Assembly (NCBI GenBank): GCA_964624465.1
Contig: CAZUZD010000402.1
Location: 1-5,322 of the forward strand
Direction: 5' to 3'
Length of the DNA stretch: 5,322 bases
Source of the DNA: CAZUZD01 sp964624465
GTDB taxonomy: Bacteria > Planctomycetota > Planctomycetia > Isosphaerales > Isosphaeraceae
The notes under the pieces are model-generated. The model made no database searches. It was not told where the DNA came from and saw only the letters and a program-made list of their open reading frames with translations. The position numbers were made by a program, and so were the translations under genes. Within the stretch, counting starts at the first letter, position 1. Each line of letters starts with the position of its first letter. Of the stretch, positions 4,929 to 5,322 are shown piece by piece.

Positions 4929-5322
4929 CGCCAGGGTCCCCGAGCTCGCCGGCGAGCGTACCCTTCGCGGCCGTTTCAGCCGTCGCGAGCTGCTGGCCGC
5001 CACGGTCGCCGGCACGGCGCTGGCGGCCGGCGGCCATGCCGCGGCGCGGCACGCCGAGTGGGGCCAGTCGGCCTCGACGTTCATCGGCCGGGCGGCGACC
5101 TATGACGCCGACCTCGACCGCGTGGTCCGCGACGGCCTGGCCGCCGCCGGCCTCGACGCCGGTCGCGTGCGGGGCCGCTCGGTCGTGCTCAAGCCGAACC
5201 TGGTCGAGCCCAGCCGGGGCGCCGGGCACATCAACACGCACCCGGCGGGGGTGCCCCCCCCCCCCCCCGCCCCACCCCCCCCCCGGGCGGCCCCACGGGG
5301 GGGGGGCGCGGGCCCCGGCCCA
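4921..5322 (+). CDS. Tat-exported DUF362-domain protein, N-terminal part
   Basis: The gene starts at ATG 4921 inside the last codons of its neighbour and is open at the right edge. A twin-arginine signal is clear: FSRRELLAA with Arg21-Arg22, then an Ala/Gly-rich hydrophobic stretch to about residue 42, after a 20-residue charged lead. The mature part has ATYDADLDRVVRDGLAAAG and then SVVLKPNLVEP and GHINTHPAG (87-110), which I recognise as the opening of the DUF362 domain. Some DUF362 proteins carry iron-sulphur clusters, but those cysteines would lie beyond this window. From about 5251 the translation turns to polyproline and glycine because of C and G homopolymers, where the family would continue as an alpha helix, so the last 24 codons are not trusted. 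GGGAGG at about 4905-4910 is a possible ribosome site. The overlap suggests an operon with the repeat protein. Confidence 0.72.
   Translation, partial: MRDARVPELAGERTLRGRFSRRELLAATVAGTALAAGGHAAARHAEWGQSASTFIGRAATYDADLDRVVRDGLAAAGLDAGRVRGRSVVLKPNLVEPSRGAGHINTHPAGVPPPPPAPPPPRAAPRGGGAGPGP
5251..5322. other. Low-complexity C/G homopolymer tail, probable sequence-end artefact
   Basis: This stretch contains a run of 15 C (5254-5268), a run of 10 C (5275-5284) and a run of 10 G (5297-5306) with almost no A or T. The sequence just before it is normal high-GC coding DNA. The change happens in the middle of a conserved protein domain and exactly at the window end. A poor-quality read or contig end explains this better than biology. 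Confidence 0.7.

Noticed and set aside
2782..5241. Very long minus-strand open frame (819 codons)
   Set aside because: It is antisense to cpaE, the repeat protein and the DUF362 gene, which all have clear family motifs. High GC removes stop codons from the other frames, and the translation is Arg/Gly/Ala-rich without motifs.
1..5322. CRISPR array, tRNA, rRNA or insertion sequence
   Set aside because: No regularly spaced repeats, no tRNA cloverleaf or rRNA signature, and no transposase or terminal inverted repeats were seen. The only direct repeat is the pilin duplication.

Overview
The window is very GC-rich (roughly 70% by eye), and every convincing gene lies on the + strand. The core is part of a Tad/Flp (type IVc) pilus locus: two near-identical Flp pilins, a CpaA/TadV-type prepilin peptidase, CpaB/RcpC and CpaE/TadZ. 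It is followed by a terpenoid-cyclase-fold (prenyltransferase/squalene-oxidase repeat) protein and the start of a Tat-exported DUF362 protein. The codon usage, the pilin style and the last two genes remind me of Planctomycetes, perhaps Isosphaeraceae. That placement is an inference; no rRNA or marker gene is present to prove it.

Layout. Positions 1-501: an open frame entering from the left edge, coding-like only up to about 180, product not recognised. About 181-577: a less GC-biased, probably regulatory stretch with two inverted repeats (222-261 and 308-322), a GC hairpin (280-299) and a good sigma-54 type promoter match (439-455). Positions 578-745 and 946-1110: the two pilins, each followed by a strong GC hairpin (815-844 and 1125-1171). 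Positions 1228-1785: cpaA. Positions 1878-2861: cpaB. Positions 2920-4050: cpaE. Positions 4047-4928: the repeat protein, overlapping cpaE by 4 bases. Positions 4921 to the right edge: the DUF362 gene, overlapping its neighbour by 8 bases.

How the genes fit together. Prepilins carry a short charged leader that CpaA cleaves after Gly. The mature ~41-residue pilins polymerise into Flp fibres. CpaB is a periplasm-facing assembly factor, and CpaE/TadZ is an atypical ParA/MinD-family protein that places the apparatus. The secretin (CpaC/RcpA), the motor ATPase (CpaF/TadA) and the TadB/TadC platform are not in the window. The reading order passes from cpaE straight into genes with no known pilus role.

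The last ~70 bases are homopolymer-rich C/G runs that break the DUF362 homology. They look like a degraded contig end rather than real sequence.
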